Of a stretch of 64,000 bases of DNA, positions 49,991 to 58,369 are shown in pieces. The notes beneath the pieces were generated by a model. The model was not told the origin of the DNA. It saw only the letters and a program-made list of their open reading frames with translations, and did not search any database. Position numbers and translations under genes: made by a program. Origin of the DNA: a virus; IMG/VR virus record IMGVR_UViG_3300032893_000015, positions 36,611 to 100,610 of that record, one strand, 5' to 3'. The stretch's first letter is position 1, and the number at the start of each line of letters is the position of its first letter.

Positions 49991-50674
49991 TTACATACCT
50001 CTCCTTCCACGCATCCCGCACGCGACCCACTCTTCGAGCGTCATCGTGTGCTTTGCGAAGTTGCACCCCTTGCACGCGGGTAAGAGATTCCCGAACTCGT
50101 GCTTCCCGCCACGCGACAGTGGTGTCACGTGGTCGAGCGTGTCTGCTTTCCCCCCGTGCAGCCAAAGCAACAGACGCACGTCTGCTGCCGTAACCTTGCC
50201 CTCCACCATTGCTCCGTGTCGGCGACGGTTCGCCGCCGCTTTGTGGGTGCGGTACCTGTCGGGGTATCGGACTTGGTACGCCCTTACTACAGCGATTCTT
50301 GCCCTTGGATTGTTTGCGTACGCTCGTTTGCCATCGCAAGTCGTGCAAACGTTCCGGCGACCCCCCGCACATGTTTTGTGTCTGGCGAACTTCTCCAACG
50401 GCTTCCACTCAAGACACTTCACACACGCCTTACCGGGCACCCCGTTCCGCACGAATACCGGGCTCACCACCTTTCCCGGATGTGGTCGATTCTTGGGCCT
50501 TTTGATCCCCAGTTCGTGTGCGCGACGAGTGATCGCGCGAAGACTTCTCTTCGGCAGTTGCGTCGCAATGCTCTCCACCGTCATCTCAGAAGACCACGCC
50601 ACCTGCAGGTACGCGTCCTCGTGATCGGTCCAGGGAACCTTGAGCAAGTCACCCGCTGCCTTCTTCGCCGTCAT
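49991..50674 (-). CDS. HNH endonuclease (free-standing homing type)
   Basis: 227 aa. The N-terminus has a Myb/GcrA-like DNA-binding helix set (WTDHEDAYLQVAWSSEMTVE), then a zinc pair (CVKC and CTTC), and a C-terminal HNH: DHVTPLSRGGKHEFGNLLPA followed by CKGCN. Sits between a neck gene and the sheath gene, where homing endonucleases often lodge; its last codons supply the sheath ribosome binding site. Confidence 0.88.
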   Translation of the reverse strand: MTAKKAAGDLLKVPWTDHEDAYLQVAWSSEMTVESIATQLPKRSLRAITRRAHELGIKRPKNRPHPGKVVSPVFVRNGVPGKACVKCLEWKPLEKFARHKTCAGGRRNVCTTCDGKRAYANNPRARIAVVRAYQVRYPDRYRTHKAAANRRRHGAMVEGKVTAADVRLLLWLHGGKADTLDHVTPLSRGGKHEFGNLLPACKGCNFAKHTMTLEEWVACGMRGRRGM

Positions 50675-50771
50675 GTCCGCCCGTAACTACTCCCTTTCCG
50701 AGCTCACCGTCCGGCGGCATGCCGGGTGCCCGTCCATCTCGGATTGAAGCAGATGCGTTTCCCTGGCGCTA

Positions 50772-51599
50772 CTACTGCCCCCACGACGGCGGCAGCGGAT
50801 AGCGGGGTGTGGTGGTGTTGTCGCTGGCATCCGGCTGCTGGACGAACTCCGCGCCCGGGGGTTGTGGCGGGTCCAGGGGTGCCACCGGTGGCTGCAGGTA
50901 GATGGGCACTCCCTGGCTATCGATGTCCGTGTCCACTTCGATGATGGGCTGCATCGGCACGTAGTTGACGAGCGCCACGATGTTGAAGCGCATCTCTATC
51001 TCCACCTGCACCCTACGTCTGCCTCGCGCGCTCATCTCCTCGTCGAAGTTCTCGCGGCGGTTGAGCGTGAAGCACACGAGCTCGTTGTAGTAGTCGGGCA
51101 TCTTGAAGCGCAACCCGCTCATCTGCTCGGTGGGGCTGATGGCCGTCTCCAACCCCGCGACGATGGCGCGCCTCTCCGGCACCTTGTTCGCCCACACTTC
51201 CAGGTTCAGCGTCTCGATGTACTCCGCCTGCCACTGCAACACTGTCCCCGGCGAGTACACGTCCCGCGTCGTCTCTTCGACATACGAGGTAAGGCCGATG
51301 CTGTCGTAGTCCGCCCTGGATGGGCGTATGACCACCGCCGGCATGAGCAGGTCCTGGGTGTAGTCGGGCGCTTCCAGGTGGAAGTTCTCCGGCAAGATCT
51401 GGAACGCCACGGGGATGCGATTGGCTCCGGGCGCGTAGAAGATGAGCGACGTCACATACCGCTGCAGGATGCGCAGGGCGACGGTCCTCCCGTCTTCGAC
51501 CAGCGGTGGTGGCTGCGGTCTTGGCGGATAGACGTCCCCGAACGGATTGCCAAACAGGAGCGCGCGCAGGTCCGCGGGCATGTTGAACGGGAACGGCAC
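50772..51599 (-). CDS. Neck/tail-terminator-like protein, 275 aa
   Basis: GTG 51599 with AAAGG upstream. Mixed alpha/beta with an aromatic-rich middle (VLQWQAEYIETLNLEVWANK) and a Pro-rich disordered tail. Position between an HK97 gp10-like gene and the sheath suggests a tail terminator; no direct motif. Confidence 0.5.
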   Translation of the reverse strand: MPFPFNMPADLRALLFGNPFGDVYPPRPQPPPLVEDGRTVALRILQRYVTSLIFYAPGANRIPVAFQILPENFHLEAPDYTQDLLMPAVVIRPSRADYDSIGLTSYVEETTRDVYSPGTVLQWQAEYIETLNLEVWANKVPERRAIVAGLETAISPTEQMSGLRFKMPDYYNELVCFTLNRRENFDEEMSARGRRRVQVEIEMRFNIVALVNYVPMQPIIEVDTDIDSQGVPIYLQPPVAPLDPPQPPGAEFVQQPDASDNTTTPRYPLPPSWGQ

Positions 51600-51620
51600 C
51601 CTTTGAGGCTACCACCGTGC

Positions 51621-51644
51621 GATTGGAAACCCGGGTTTCCAATC
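51621..51644. repeat. Dispersed palindrome, copy 8 (intergenic)
   Basis: Full 24-bp form, 17 bp after the stop of the gp10-like gene. Confidence 0.95.
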
Positions 51645-51661
51645 CTCTCCCCTTTGGCCGG

Positions 51662-52225
51662 CTACTTGTTCCCGAGCTCCCGACGTATCTCGCGGTGTAT
51701 CTCTTCCTCCAGGAAGTCCGGCACCCGCTTGGCTGCCTTCTCCGCGATGCGCAGTCCCTGCTTCCCGTCTCGGTTGAAGATGCCCGTTCCCGGCTTGCTG
51801 GGCGTGCCCTGCATCGTCCTCGCAATGGCCCAGGCTATCTGCCTCGCCTGGGCATACGCCTCCGGGCTACTGCGCTTCTTGGGCGAATGCCCGGTAAGTC
51901 CCTTTCGCCGTACCCACTCGGCGATGGCATCGATCATCTGCCGCCCGATCTTGATGTTCTCCGCTCGCGCGCCTCGCTCGATGACGCTCGCATAGGGCAT
52001 CGAATTGACGACGTCCGCCCCGCTTTTGGTCACCTCCACGTGCCAGGCCTGCCTGTACGCGCCATCGAAGATGGGAGCGGGTTTCTCCGCGGGGATGAGC
52101 TCATTCTGGATGACGCCGAGCAGTCGAAAGGCCGCACTGACGCATCCCCGCTGCACCCCGCCCTGCATGCCCTTCTGGAGCCATTGCTCCAGCTCGTTGA
52201 ACTCGCTGCTGTCGAAAGACGGCAT
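51662..52225 (-). CDS. HK97 gp10-like neck protein, 187 aa
   Basis: YASVIERGARAENIKIGRQM followed by IDAIAEWVRRKG resembles the HK97-gp10/head-tail joining family, where a Tyr/Gly/Arg segment precedes a long helix. Lies among connector genes. It would join head and tail. Confidence 0.6.
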   Translation of the reverse strand: MPSFDSSEFNELEQWLQKGMQGGVQRGCVSAAFRLLGVIQNELIPAEKPAPIFDGAYRQAWHVEVTKSGADVVNSMPYASVIERGARAENIKIGRQMIDAIAEWVRRKGLTGHSPKKRSSPEAYAQARQIAWAIARTMQGTPSKPGTGIFNRDGKQGLRIAEKAAKRVPDFLEEEIHREIRRELGNK

Positions 52226-52231
52226 ACCTCG

Positions 52232-52438
52232 TCAGAACTCCAGCTGCAGCCTGATGCCGGCTTCCGGGTGTTCCCAGTCCGCCCCCGGCAGCGTCACGTA
52301 CCCGTCCACCTTCGCCCCCTCCCACGTCGCCACCGGTACGGTGAGCAAGACGTCTCCATCCTGCGTTTCCAGGCACAGGTTGTACTTCCCCTTCTCCACC
52401 GACTTCGCGCACACGCGCGCCTTCTCGTTGTCGTCCAT
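52232..52438 (-). CDS. Small hypothetical protein, 68 aa
   Basis: ATG 52438 chosen; longer frames read into the neighbour. Compact beta-rich sequence (KYNLCLETQDGDVLLTVPVA, GYVTLPGADWEHPEAGIRLQ). No family; between two neck genes. Confidence 0.55.
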   Translation of the reverse strand: MDDNEKARVCAKSVEKGKYNLCLETQDGDVLLTVPVATWEGAKVDGYVTLPGADWEHPEAGIRLQLEF

Positions 52439-52445
52439 GGGGGCC

Positions 52446-53003
52446 CTAGCCTTCCTTGCCCTTGAGGTACAGCGACTGCCCGTGCCTTCCGCGGTCCTCG
52501 CTGATGCGCTCGAGCATGATGGTCCACTGCACCTTGCCGGCATCGCGGAAGGGCGGTGAGAGCAACCTGTACGACTGCCTGAGCGGCAGCTGGTCTCCGC
52601 GTCCGTCTTCCCGGATCTCGTAGAAAAACTCCCACGGCTGCGGAATGTGGCTCTCGTGGGCGACCGGCAGCATCAACCCTTGCAGCTGGTCGTACGTGTA
52701 CTGCACGCTGACCTCTGTCAGCTTCACGCTCCCGGCCTGTACGGTGCCGGCGTGGAAGATCGAAAAGGTAACGCTGTCGAGCGAGCTGACTTTCGGAGTG
52801 GGTAGGAGCTCCGTCTCTTGAACATACGTGATGGGTGGGGTTCCTCGTTCCGACCCCGCCCACACCCCCCACACCAGAAAGCACCGATACGGCCTGACGC
52901 CGAACCTGGTGTTCAACTGCCGGAGTCGATCGGCCAGCGGCCCGAACCGATTCGCCAGTGCGCGCTTTGCTTGCGCGGGTGTGAGGGGAGCAGGCTTGGG
53001 CAT
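52446..53003 (-). CDS. Connector-region protein, 185 aa
   Basis: N-terminal helices (QAKRALANRFGPLADRLRQL), then beta sequence (SVKLTEVSVQYTYDQLQGLM). Starts at ATG 53003, 1 bp past the stop of the lipoprotein-like gene. Position in the neck cluster suggests a head-tail connector; family not recognised. Confidence 0.5.
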   Translation of the reverse strand: MPKPAPLTPAQAKRALANRFGPLADRLRQLNTRFGVRPYRCFLVWGVWAGSERGTPPITYVQETELLPTPKVSSLDSVTFSIFHAGTVQAGSVKLTEVSVQYTYDQLQGLMLPVAHESHIPQPWEFFYEIREDGRGDQLPLRQSYRLLSPPFRDAGKVQWTIMLERISEDRGRHGQSLYLKGKEG

Positions 53004-53004
53004 G

Positions 53005-53271
53005 TCACTTCTTGCAGTTCGCCGCCTTGACCGCTGCCGCCGCGTTGTTTCGCATCGCCAGGTCCTGCAGCAACACCTTCACGATGGGGTCCAGCTCCGC
53101 GTTGATGTTGCACGCCGCATCGACCGCCGTGCTGTCGGGCAGGTCCGCGTGCGCGATGATGCACGCGTAATCGGCGACGTCGATCGCGGTCTTGATGGCT
53201 TGCTGGGGCGAGGTGCAGGCCCCCATCGCCGCCGCGAGCATGATGACCACTCCCTTGTACGGATTGCGCAT
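53005..53271 (-). CDS. Small lipoprotein-like protein, 88 aa
   Basis: N-terminal signal with a lipobox: basic start (MRNPYKG), hydrophobic VVIMLAAAMG and then AC at the cleavage site (AMGAC). The mature part is helical with three more cysteines. Unusual inside a neck-gene cluster; it could be an outer spanin-type or envelope protein. No partner inner-membrane gene is seen next to it. Confidence 0.6.
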   Translation of the reverse strand: MRNPYKGVVIMLAAAMGACTSPQQAIKTAIDVADYACIIAHADLPDSTAVDAACNINAELDPIVKVLLQDLAMRNNAAAAVKAANCKK

Positions 53272-53289
53272 CGTCCTTTTCCCTTTCCC

Positions 53290-53697
53290 TCAGTTTTGCA
53301 CCGGAATGTTCATCCCGCTGCCGCCCCCCGTCCACGACGTGAACCGTTGGTCGAAGGGATTGGGCGGCACCTGCAGCATGTTCGCCAGCCGCCCCTGCCA
53401 GTACTTGTACAGCTCCATGACGTGGTGAAAGTGCTTCAGGTTCACCTTGATGTCCCCGATCTCCTCCACCGCCAGGTCCCCCTGCTCTTCGACCAGTTGC
53501 GCTTCGAGCGCATCCATCTTGTCGAGCAAGTCCCGGAACGCCTGCTCGTGGCTCGGTAGGATCCTGGCCCACGTCCCTTCGATCATGAAGGCCGTCGGCA
53601 CCGCCGCCGGTATACCCAGGGCAAACGTCGAGGCTTGGGAAACTCCCCCATACCCCATGTGCCCTCGTGCCCTGACCCTGTCTTGCTCCGAGATCAC
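53290..53697 (-). CDS. Hypothetical structural-region protein, 135 aa
   Basis: Helical middle (HEQAFRDLLDKMDALEAQLV, IKVNLKHFHHVMELYKYWQG) and Gly-rich end. In the head-neck block; no family. Confidence 0.5.
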   Translation of the reverse strand: MISEQDRVRARGHMGYGGVSQASTFALGIPAAVPTAFMIEGTWARILPSHEQAFRDLLDKMDALEAQLVEEQGDLAVEEIGDIKVNLKHFHHVMELYKYWQGRLANMLQVPPNPFDQRFTSWTGGGSGMNIPVQN

Positions 53698-53720
53698 GCC
53701 TCAGAGCTTACCACGCTGCC

Positions 53721-54131
53721 TCACGCCGGCTGCTGCGCCGCGTCCCCTTCGTCGTCCAGCTGCCCTCGCGCGATGGCTTCTTGCCCGCTGAGGAGCGAGT
53801 CGTCGTAGGTCTGCTCCTGCATCGGCTCCAGGGTAATTCCCTGCCTCCGCATGAGGGCCAGATCGTGCGTGGCTTCGGTAACGATCTTCCCGGGCCTCAG
53901 GTGTACCATATACCCCTCGCTGGTGAAGGGTATGAGCCCATCGTGACTGCGTGGGCCATTGGTCACCATGTACTGCTTCGCTTTGCGCTCGGGTTCGTTC
54001 CTTGGGGTTGCCCTTTGCTGGGGCTCCTTATGGGTTTCCTCTTCGCCGGGCAACCCCGCCGAACCTCCGGGAATGCTCGGTGCATCCATCGTCGCCGGAG
54101 CCTGACCCGGCTGCACTTTGTGTCTGGCCAT
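53721..54131 (-). CDS. Hypothetical head-region protein, 136 aa
   Basis: ATG 54131 follows GAGGAGGCGCACAACACG, the extended binding site. Disordered N-terminal half rich in Pro/Glu/Gln, then GLIPFTSEGYMVHLRPGKIV and a helical end. Directly follows the capsid gene, where head-completion proteins are found. Confidence 0.55.
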   Translation of the reverse strand: MARHKVQPGQAPATMDAPSIPGGSAGLPGEEETHKEPQQRATPRNEPERKAKQYMVTNGPRSHDGLIPFTSEGYMVHLRPGKIVTEATHDLALMRRQGITLEPMQEQTYDDSLLSGQEAIARGQLDDEGDAAQQPA

Positions 54132-54156
54132 CGTGTTGTGCGCCTCCTCTGCTCGG

Positions 54157-54164
54157 GAGCCTAG
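54157..54164 (-). promoter_or_regulatory. Late-junction motif CTAGGCTC, site 6
   Basis: 26 nt upstream of ATG 54131; palindrome copy 9 starts 10 bp further up. Confidence 0.45.
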
Positions 54165-54173
54165 CACCCCACC

Positions 54174-54197
54174 GATTGGAAACCCGGGTTTCCAATC
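54174..54197. repeat. Dispersed palindrome, copy 9 (intergenic)
   Basis: Full 24-bp form, after the capsid gene and just before late motif site 6. Confidence 0.95.
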
Positions 54198-54258
54198 CCC
54201 TCCCCCGGGCTCTTTGGGTTGTCAGTTCCCCGGGGGAAGGGTTGTCAGTACCGCTGCT

Positions 54259-55650
54259 TTAGGTCGCGAACTCGCAGACGATGGCGCGCTTGTAGCGCTC
54301 CGGTCCGCTCGGTGCCGTGATGTCGCTGGGCACCGGGAAGCTCGTCGAGATGCTCCAGCTCGCGGTGACCGTTTGCTGCAGCTTGTCCATCGGCGCCCGC
54401 AGCACTAGGCGAATGCGCTCGGTGAGAATCGAGATGCCGTTGTTCACGACGTCGAAATCTCCGACCTTCCCGAGCAGACCCGCTTCCGTCGTGTAGTTGC
54501 TCTCGTCCAGGTACTTCTCGTAGAGGCACCCTCGGCCCGTGATGACGATGCGTCCGATGTTGACGCCGCTGCCGTTGACGACCTCGGCTCCGATCTCCTG
54601 GCCGTAGATACCGCTCGACGCCGTGGCCACCTGCGTCCCCGTATTGAAGGTCTCCGGCGCTTCGGTGTTCATGAAGAACATCACGTTCGCCATCGTCCCG
54701 ATAAAGCCCTCCTTGTAGATGACGTGCTCGGGCAGCGACTGATTCAGTCGCTGGAACACCGGGTCCGCAAAGAACTGCGAGTTCCCCAGGGGGCTGACGT
54801 GTGCGTGGTAAAAGCCGTCCTCGTGCGGCTGCACGTTTGCGCGTCGCAGGAAGCCCACGGCGTTGATGATCTGCTGCAGGACGAGGGTGTCCGCCGCCCC
54901 GATGGCATCCACGCTGTTGCCGGCCGCGCTCCGCACGACCCTCGGTGCGTACGCGCTCTTGACCGCGCTGCGTATGGCACATGCCGTCCCAACGGCCGCC
55001 TGCAGCTGCAGGGTCCCCGGCCCATTCAGGTCGCTCGGGATGCTCGGCGTGTACCCGATGACGGTCAGGGAGATGGCTCCGCTCGGCCCATACAGGGTGA
55101 TGGGCAGTGGGTAGGTCGTGCTGACCGGTTGCGGGGCCACGGTCCCGTTCGGGATGACCACGTCCGTGAAGCCGTTGAGGCTCGCCACCTGCAGCGTGGT
55201 GTCCGTCGAGGCGGGTGCGGTCGTCGTGACGGTCTGCCCCGACAGGTACGCCTGGAAAAGCGCGTTTCGGGCAACACGATTGACGCTCTGTCCTGCCTGC
55301 AACCCCAGCTGGTGGATGTTCCGCAGGAACAGGTTCGCGTTCGTCGTGACGGCCGTGGGCATGTGCGTGTCGATGCTGTCGGCGTATTGCGAAAGCGTCG
55401 CCACCCACTGCTCGAACGGCACCGTCTGCCCGATTGGGTCGGTTCCGGGCGTCAGCGGCGTGACGCTTGGCTTCAGCAACCCTGGCCGGGTCATATAGAT
55501 CTGTTGGCCCGTCTGAATGGGCCACTCTTCCGGCATCGCCTCGGCACGAAACGCCAGGTTCGGAAACAACCCATCGTGGAACGCACGCTCCAGCAGCCCT
55601 TGCTGCTGCAGGCTTGCCACCGACGCGGGCACCGCGATCAGTAACGCCAT
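54259..55650 (-). CDS. Major capsid protein (probable)
   Basis: 463 aa, the largest protein in the head block and placed after a scaffold-like gene. N-terminal helix-loop (LQQQGLLERAFHDGLFPNLA), FRAEAMPEEWPIQTGQQIYM, then extended alpha/beta sequence ending in RLVLRAPMDKLQQTV. The order scaffold, small basic protein, capsid fits HK97-type heads. No close family match can be claimed from sequence alone. Confidence 0.65.
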   Translation of the reverse strand: MALLIAVPASVASLQQQGLLERAFHDGLFPNLAFRAEAMPEEWPIQTGQQIYMTRPGLLKPSVTPLTPGTDPIGQTVPFEQWVATLSQYADSIDTHMPTAVTTNANLFLRNIHQLGLQAGQSVNRVARNALFQAYLSGQTVTTTAPASTDTTLQVASLNGFTDVVIPNGTVAPQPVSTTYPLPITLYGPSGAISLTVIGYTPSIPSDLNGPGTLQLQAAVGTACAIRSAVKSAYAPRVVRSAAGNSVDAIGAADTLVLQQIINAVGFLRRANVQPHEDGFYHAHVSPLGNSQFFADPVFQRLNQSLPEHVIYKEGFIGTMANVMFFMNTEAPETFNTGTQVATASSGIYGQEIGAEVVNGSGVNIGRIVITGRGCLYEKYLDESNYTTEAGLLGKVGDFDVVNNGISILTERIRLVLRAPMDKLQQTVTASWSISTSFPVPSDITAPSGPERYKRAIVCEFAT

Positions 55651-55838
55651 GTTGACTCACACCTCCGGTAGGGGAACGTTGGGGATTCGCGGACTACGAC
55701 GTGTAGGAGTCCGCCGCCTCGCAACCTTCGCTGCCTCTACCCCCTGCCCCGCCGATTGACCGTTGGCGTACCACGTAGTGGGGAAGACCGAGCCGCGTCG
55801 TATCGCTGGCTTTCAGCCTACGCGCCCGGTCCCCACCG
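55651..55838. other. Intergenic region of 188 bp
   Basis: Contains late motif site 7 and a weak inverted pair CGGACT...AGTCCG near 55692-55715; no gene or repeat of note otherwise. Confidence 0.6.
55814..55821 (-). promoter_or_regulatory. Late-junction motif GTAGGCTG, site 7
   Basis: In the 188-bp gap before the capsid gene, 164 nt from its start. Confidence 0.4.
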
Positions 55839-56012
55839 TCAAGGCGCTGCTTTCCGGCGCTTGCGCTTCGCCCACGCCCCCAGCCCCCCTCCGCTCTCCC
55901 TTGCCTTCCTCAGGGCCGCCGCCACCGCCTGGTCCTGGGGGTGCCCCGCCGCCACCATCTCCCGGATGTTGTCGCTGACCACTTTCCGGTCCTTGCCCGG
56001 CTTCAGCGGCAT
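55839..56012 (-). CDS. Small basic phage protein, 57 aa
   Basis: ATG 56012 follows [32 protein letters not shown] then [17 protein letters not shown] is a common small phage protein pattern (DNIREMVxxGxPxxQAVAxAL). Basic tail [11 protein letters not shown]. Function unknown; always small and near structural genes. Confidence 0.7.
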   Translation of the reverse strand: MPLKPGKDRKVVSDNIREMVAAGHPQDQAVAAALRKARESGGGLGAWAKRKRRKAAP

Positions 56013-56031
56013 GGTGCCCCCCTTGTCCTTC

Positions 56032-56928
56032 TCAGTACCTGACGCCGAGCTCGCGCATCTTCGCCTTCGCTTCCGCGTCCGTGTACGAGTTCGGCTTTCC
56101 GGGTGCAAAGGTCTTCGGCTGTCCCGCGGCGTCGTCGCTCTTCTCGGGGGGTTTGCCTTCCTTGGCTCCGGTGGTGATGGGCACCTTCGCCTTGGCCTTC
56201 TGCCCCTCCTTCACTTCTTTTTCGATCTGCTCGCGCAGCGTCATCTCGTACCCCTTGGACAGTCTCGGCTTGGCCTTCACGCGCTCTTCGAAGAACTTCC
56301 CGGCCATCGTTTCGATCTGCTTCGGGGTCATCTTGTCCAGCTGCTTCTGCCCGTCCTTCCCGGGGTACTCCTGGCGCAAGTGCTTGGCGAAGCGCTGCAA
56401 CTCCGCCTCGATGTAGTCCTCGTCGATGTGCTTTCCGGCCACGCGGCTGAGGAACGTGTCTTGTTTCTCGAAGACGCGATCTTCGGCGACCGCGCGCGCT
56501 CGGGCTTCGGCTTGCGCCGCCCTGGCTTCCGCCTTGGCGCGCAGGTCCTTTTCCCGCTCCACTTCCGACATCTCCTGCTGCTTGCGCTTCTCCTCGTCCG
56601 CTTCCATCTGCGCCAGCTTGTCCAGCTTTGCCTTGATGGTGTCGGGGTCGTCCGTACCGAAGCGCTTCTTCAGCTCTGCGCTCGTGTGCCTGCGCAGGCG
56701 CGAATCGAGCGCACTGCGCGACAGCTCGAGCAGGTCCGCGTCCTCCGGGATGTCATCGTTGCCCGCGAGACGCACCGCCTTGCGCTCGCCGCCGCCCGCC
56801 GGGGTTTCCTTAGGCGTCTGAACTTGCGCCTTGGGGGTCTGCTGCTGTTGTCCGCCTGCCGCCGGGGTCTCCGTCTTCCCGCCGTCGCCCGTTGTCGTTC
56901 CCGCAGCCGTCTTGTTGTCGTCCGCCAT
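56032..56928 (-). CDS. Scaffolding-like head protein
   Basis: 298 aa, ATG 56928 after GGAGGCGCAAGGCAT. Disordered Thr/Gly/Gln-rich N-terminus, long charged coiled coil (residues about 100-170, [20 protein letters not shown]), and a basic C-terminus. Composition and place two genes before the capsid gene fit a scaffold or minor head protein. Confidence 0.65.
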   Translation of the reverse strand: MADDNKTAAGTTTGDGGKTETPAAGGQQQQTPKAQVQTPKETPAGGGERKAVRLAGNDDIPEDADLLELSRSALDSRLRRHTSAELKKRFGTDDPDTIKAKLDKLAQMEADEEKRKQQEMSEVEREKDLRAKAEARAAQAEARARAVAEDRVFEKQDTFLSRVAGKHIDEDYIEAELQRFAKHLRQEYPGKDGQKQLDKMTPKQIETMAGKFFEERVKAKPRLSKGYEMTLREQIEKEVKEGQKAKAKVPITTGAKEGKPPEKSDDAAGQPKTFAPGKPNSYTDAEAKAKMRELGVRY

Positions 56929-56959
56929 ATGCCTTGCGCCTCCAGGCGTTAGACATACC

Positions 56960-56993
56960 AGAGCCCCGCCCGGCACGCACCGAACGGGGCTCT
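56960..56993. terminator. Hairpin between head genes (possible weak terminator)
   Basis: AGAGCCCCG and CGGGGCTCT form a 9-bp perfect stem around a 16-nt loop. On the minus strand no U-run follows; on the plus strand TTTCGC follows. Likely modulates expression of the scaffold gene relative to the upstream gene. Confidence 0.5.
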
Positions 56994-57016
56994 TTCGCTT
57001 GCCTTGGGCGTTGGGA

Positions 57017-57832
57017 TCAGAAGAACGTGCTCGCGGCCTCGAGCAGCTGATTGCTGTTCACCGCACTGACCAGGCCCACCTTTACACGGGCGCTGGTGAC
57101 CGCATCGGACACCTTGAAGAGCACCTGCGTCTTGGCTGCGTTCAGGTTCGCCTGCTTCGTCGCGCCCGGATTGCTGTTGCTCGGAGTCAACACCGCAAAC
57201 TTGCCGACTGTCGTCCCCGCCAGGCTCTCCGCCTCCATGAGCGTCACGACACCCTGCGTGGTCGCCGCCACCGGCAGTGCGCAGATTCCCGTCCCTGCGA
57301 CGCACGACAGCGCGGGATACTCCACCGCATCCACCTTTTGCGGGATGTACGAAACGTCCACGCTCGTCCAGGCATCCGTCGCATTGGTGACGATGTCCCC
57401 ACTCGGGCTGATGCCGATGTGCAACGTGGTCGGTCCGGTTCCGGCCGTTCCCATGTACCCGAAGCTCGTCACCATCGAATCGCAGGTGAGCTCCTGCGGA
57501 GTCGAGGTTCCGGCGATGGCCGTTGCCCGCAAGATGTACTCGGCTTTCGCATCGTCGGGCAGCTGCCCGAGCAGGTTCGAGCCCACGGCTGCCGCCGCCG
57601 GTTGTCCGGTTCCGCCGGTACCGATGAGCGTCTCCGCAACGCACTGGCTTGCCGTCCCAGGAATGTACGGGTTGGTGGCTGCTGCGTTCGGGTTGCAGCG
57701 GCGCATGGTGACGGGCATCGCCTGCCGCACCAGCCTTCCGAACTTCAGCTGATTGAGCGCGTTGGCCAATTGGCCGGGCAGCACCTGGTCCAGCACCTGC
57801 GCCAGGCTGTTCGTCGTCGTCGCAATGGTCAT
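57017..57832 (-). CDS. Head-region structural protein, 271 aa
   Basis: ATG 57832 after GGGGGAGGAAGAGACC, a strong site. Helical start (LAQVLDQVLPGQLANALNQL), then beta-rich Gly/Thr/Ala sequence with four cysteines. Likely abundant given its binding site and place; head decoration or fibre protein is a guess. Confidence 0.55.
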   Translation of the reverse strand: MTIATTTNSLAQVLDQVLPGQLANALNQLKFGRLVRQAMPVTMRRCNPNAAATNPYIPGTASQCVAETLIGTGGTGQPAAAAVGSNLLGQLPDDAKAEYILRATAIAGTSTPQELTCDSMVTSFGYMGTAGTGPTTLHIGISPSGDIVTNATDAWTSVDVSYIPQKVDAVEYPALSCVAGTGICALPVAATTQGVVTLMEAESLAGTTVGKFAVLTPSNSNPGATKQANLNAAKTQVLFKVSDAVTSARVKVGLVSAVNSNQLLEAASTFF

Positions 57833-57891
57833 GGTCTCTTCCTCCCCCGCTTATCCTTGCGGGCCTTGGGGTAATGAGGACCAGCCTACGT

Positions 57892-57899
57892 GACGTGCC
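57892..57899 (-). promoter_or_regulatory. Late-junction motif GTAGGCTG, site 8
   Basis: 60 nt upstream of ATG 57832. Confidence 0.4.
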
Positions 57900-57901
57900 T
57901 C

Positions 57902-58369
57902 TCAGCCGCCAGCCGCTTCCTTGTGCGCGGTCGACTTCGCCGCGTGGTACGCCGCCGCCACCTTGCACCCGGCCAGCTTGTGCGCCTGGCTGGCCTTGTC
58001 GTGCATCGTCGCCGCCGCCTCGTGCAGCTCCTTGCCGTCGCGCAGGTCGTCGTCGTCCTTGCCAAACTGCCTTTTCTCCGCCTTGACGGAGAGTGCGTTC
58101 GCTTCGCGGCTCATGTTCTCCGCCGCGTAACTCATCTCCCGCCCGGGTCTGGCCGTCGCCAGGTGCGTGCTGGCCATCTTCTTGTGCTTGTCTGCGGCGG
58201 CGCTGTTGCCGGCCTGCCGGTTCTTCCAGGCCGCGTCTTCGTGGGCGTAGCCGGCCTTCTCGTGCGCCTTCCAATCGTCTGCGTCCCCCGCTGCCGCGCT
58301 GAGGGCGTCGGCCTGCTTGGTGGCTTCCTTGGCCTGCTTGCCGATGGCCGCGTTGCTTTGCGCAATCAT
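57902..58369 (-). CDS. Ala/His/Lys-rich helical protein, 155 aa
   Basis: ATG 58369 in an ATGA overlap. Repeated AHxxA and HxxA units (AHEKAGYAHEDAAW, ELHEAAATMHDKASQAHKLA, AAYHAAKSTAHKEAAGG) form amphipathic helices with histidine faces. It could bind metal or DNA inside the head. No family recognised. Confidence 0.55.
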   Translation of the reverse strand: MIAQSNAAIGKQAKEATKQADALSAAAGDADDWKAHEKAGYAHEDAAWKNRQAGNSAAADKHKKMASTHLATARPGREMSYAAENMSREANALSVKAEKRQFGKDDDDLRDGKELHEAAATMHDKASQAHKLAGCKVAAAYHAAKSTAHKEAAGG

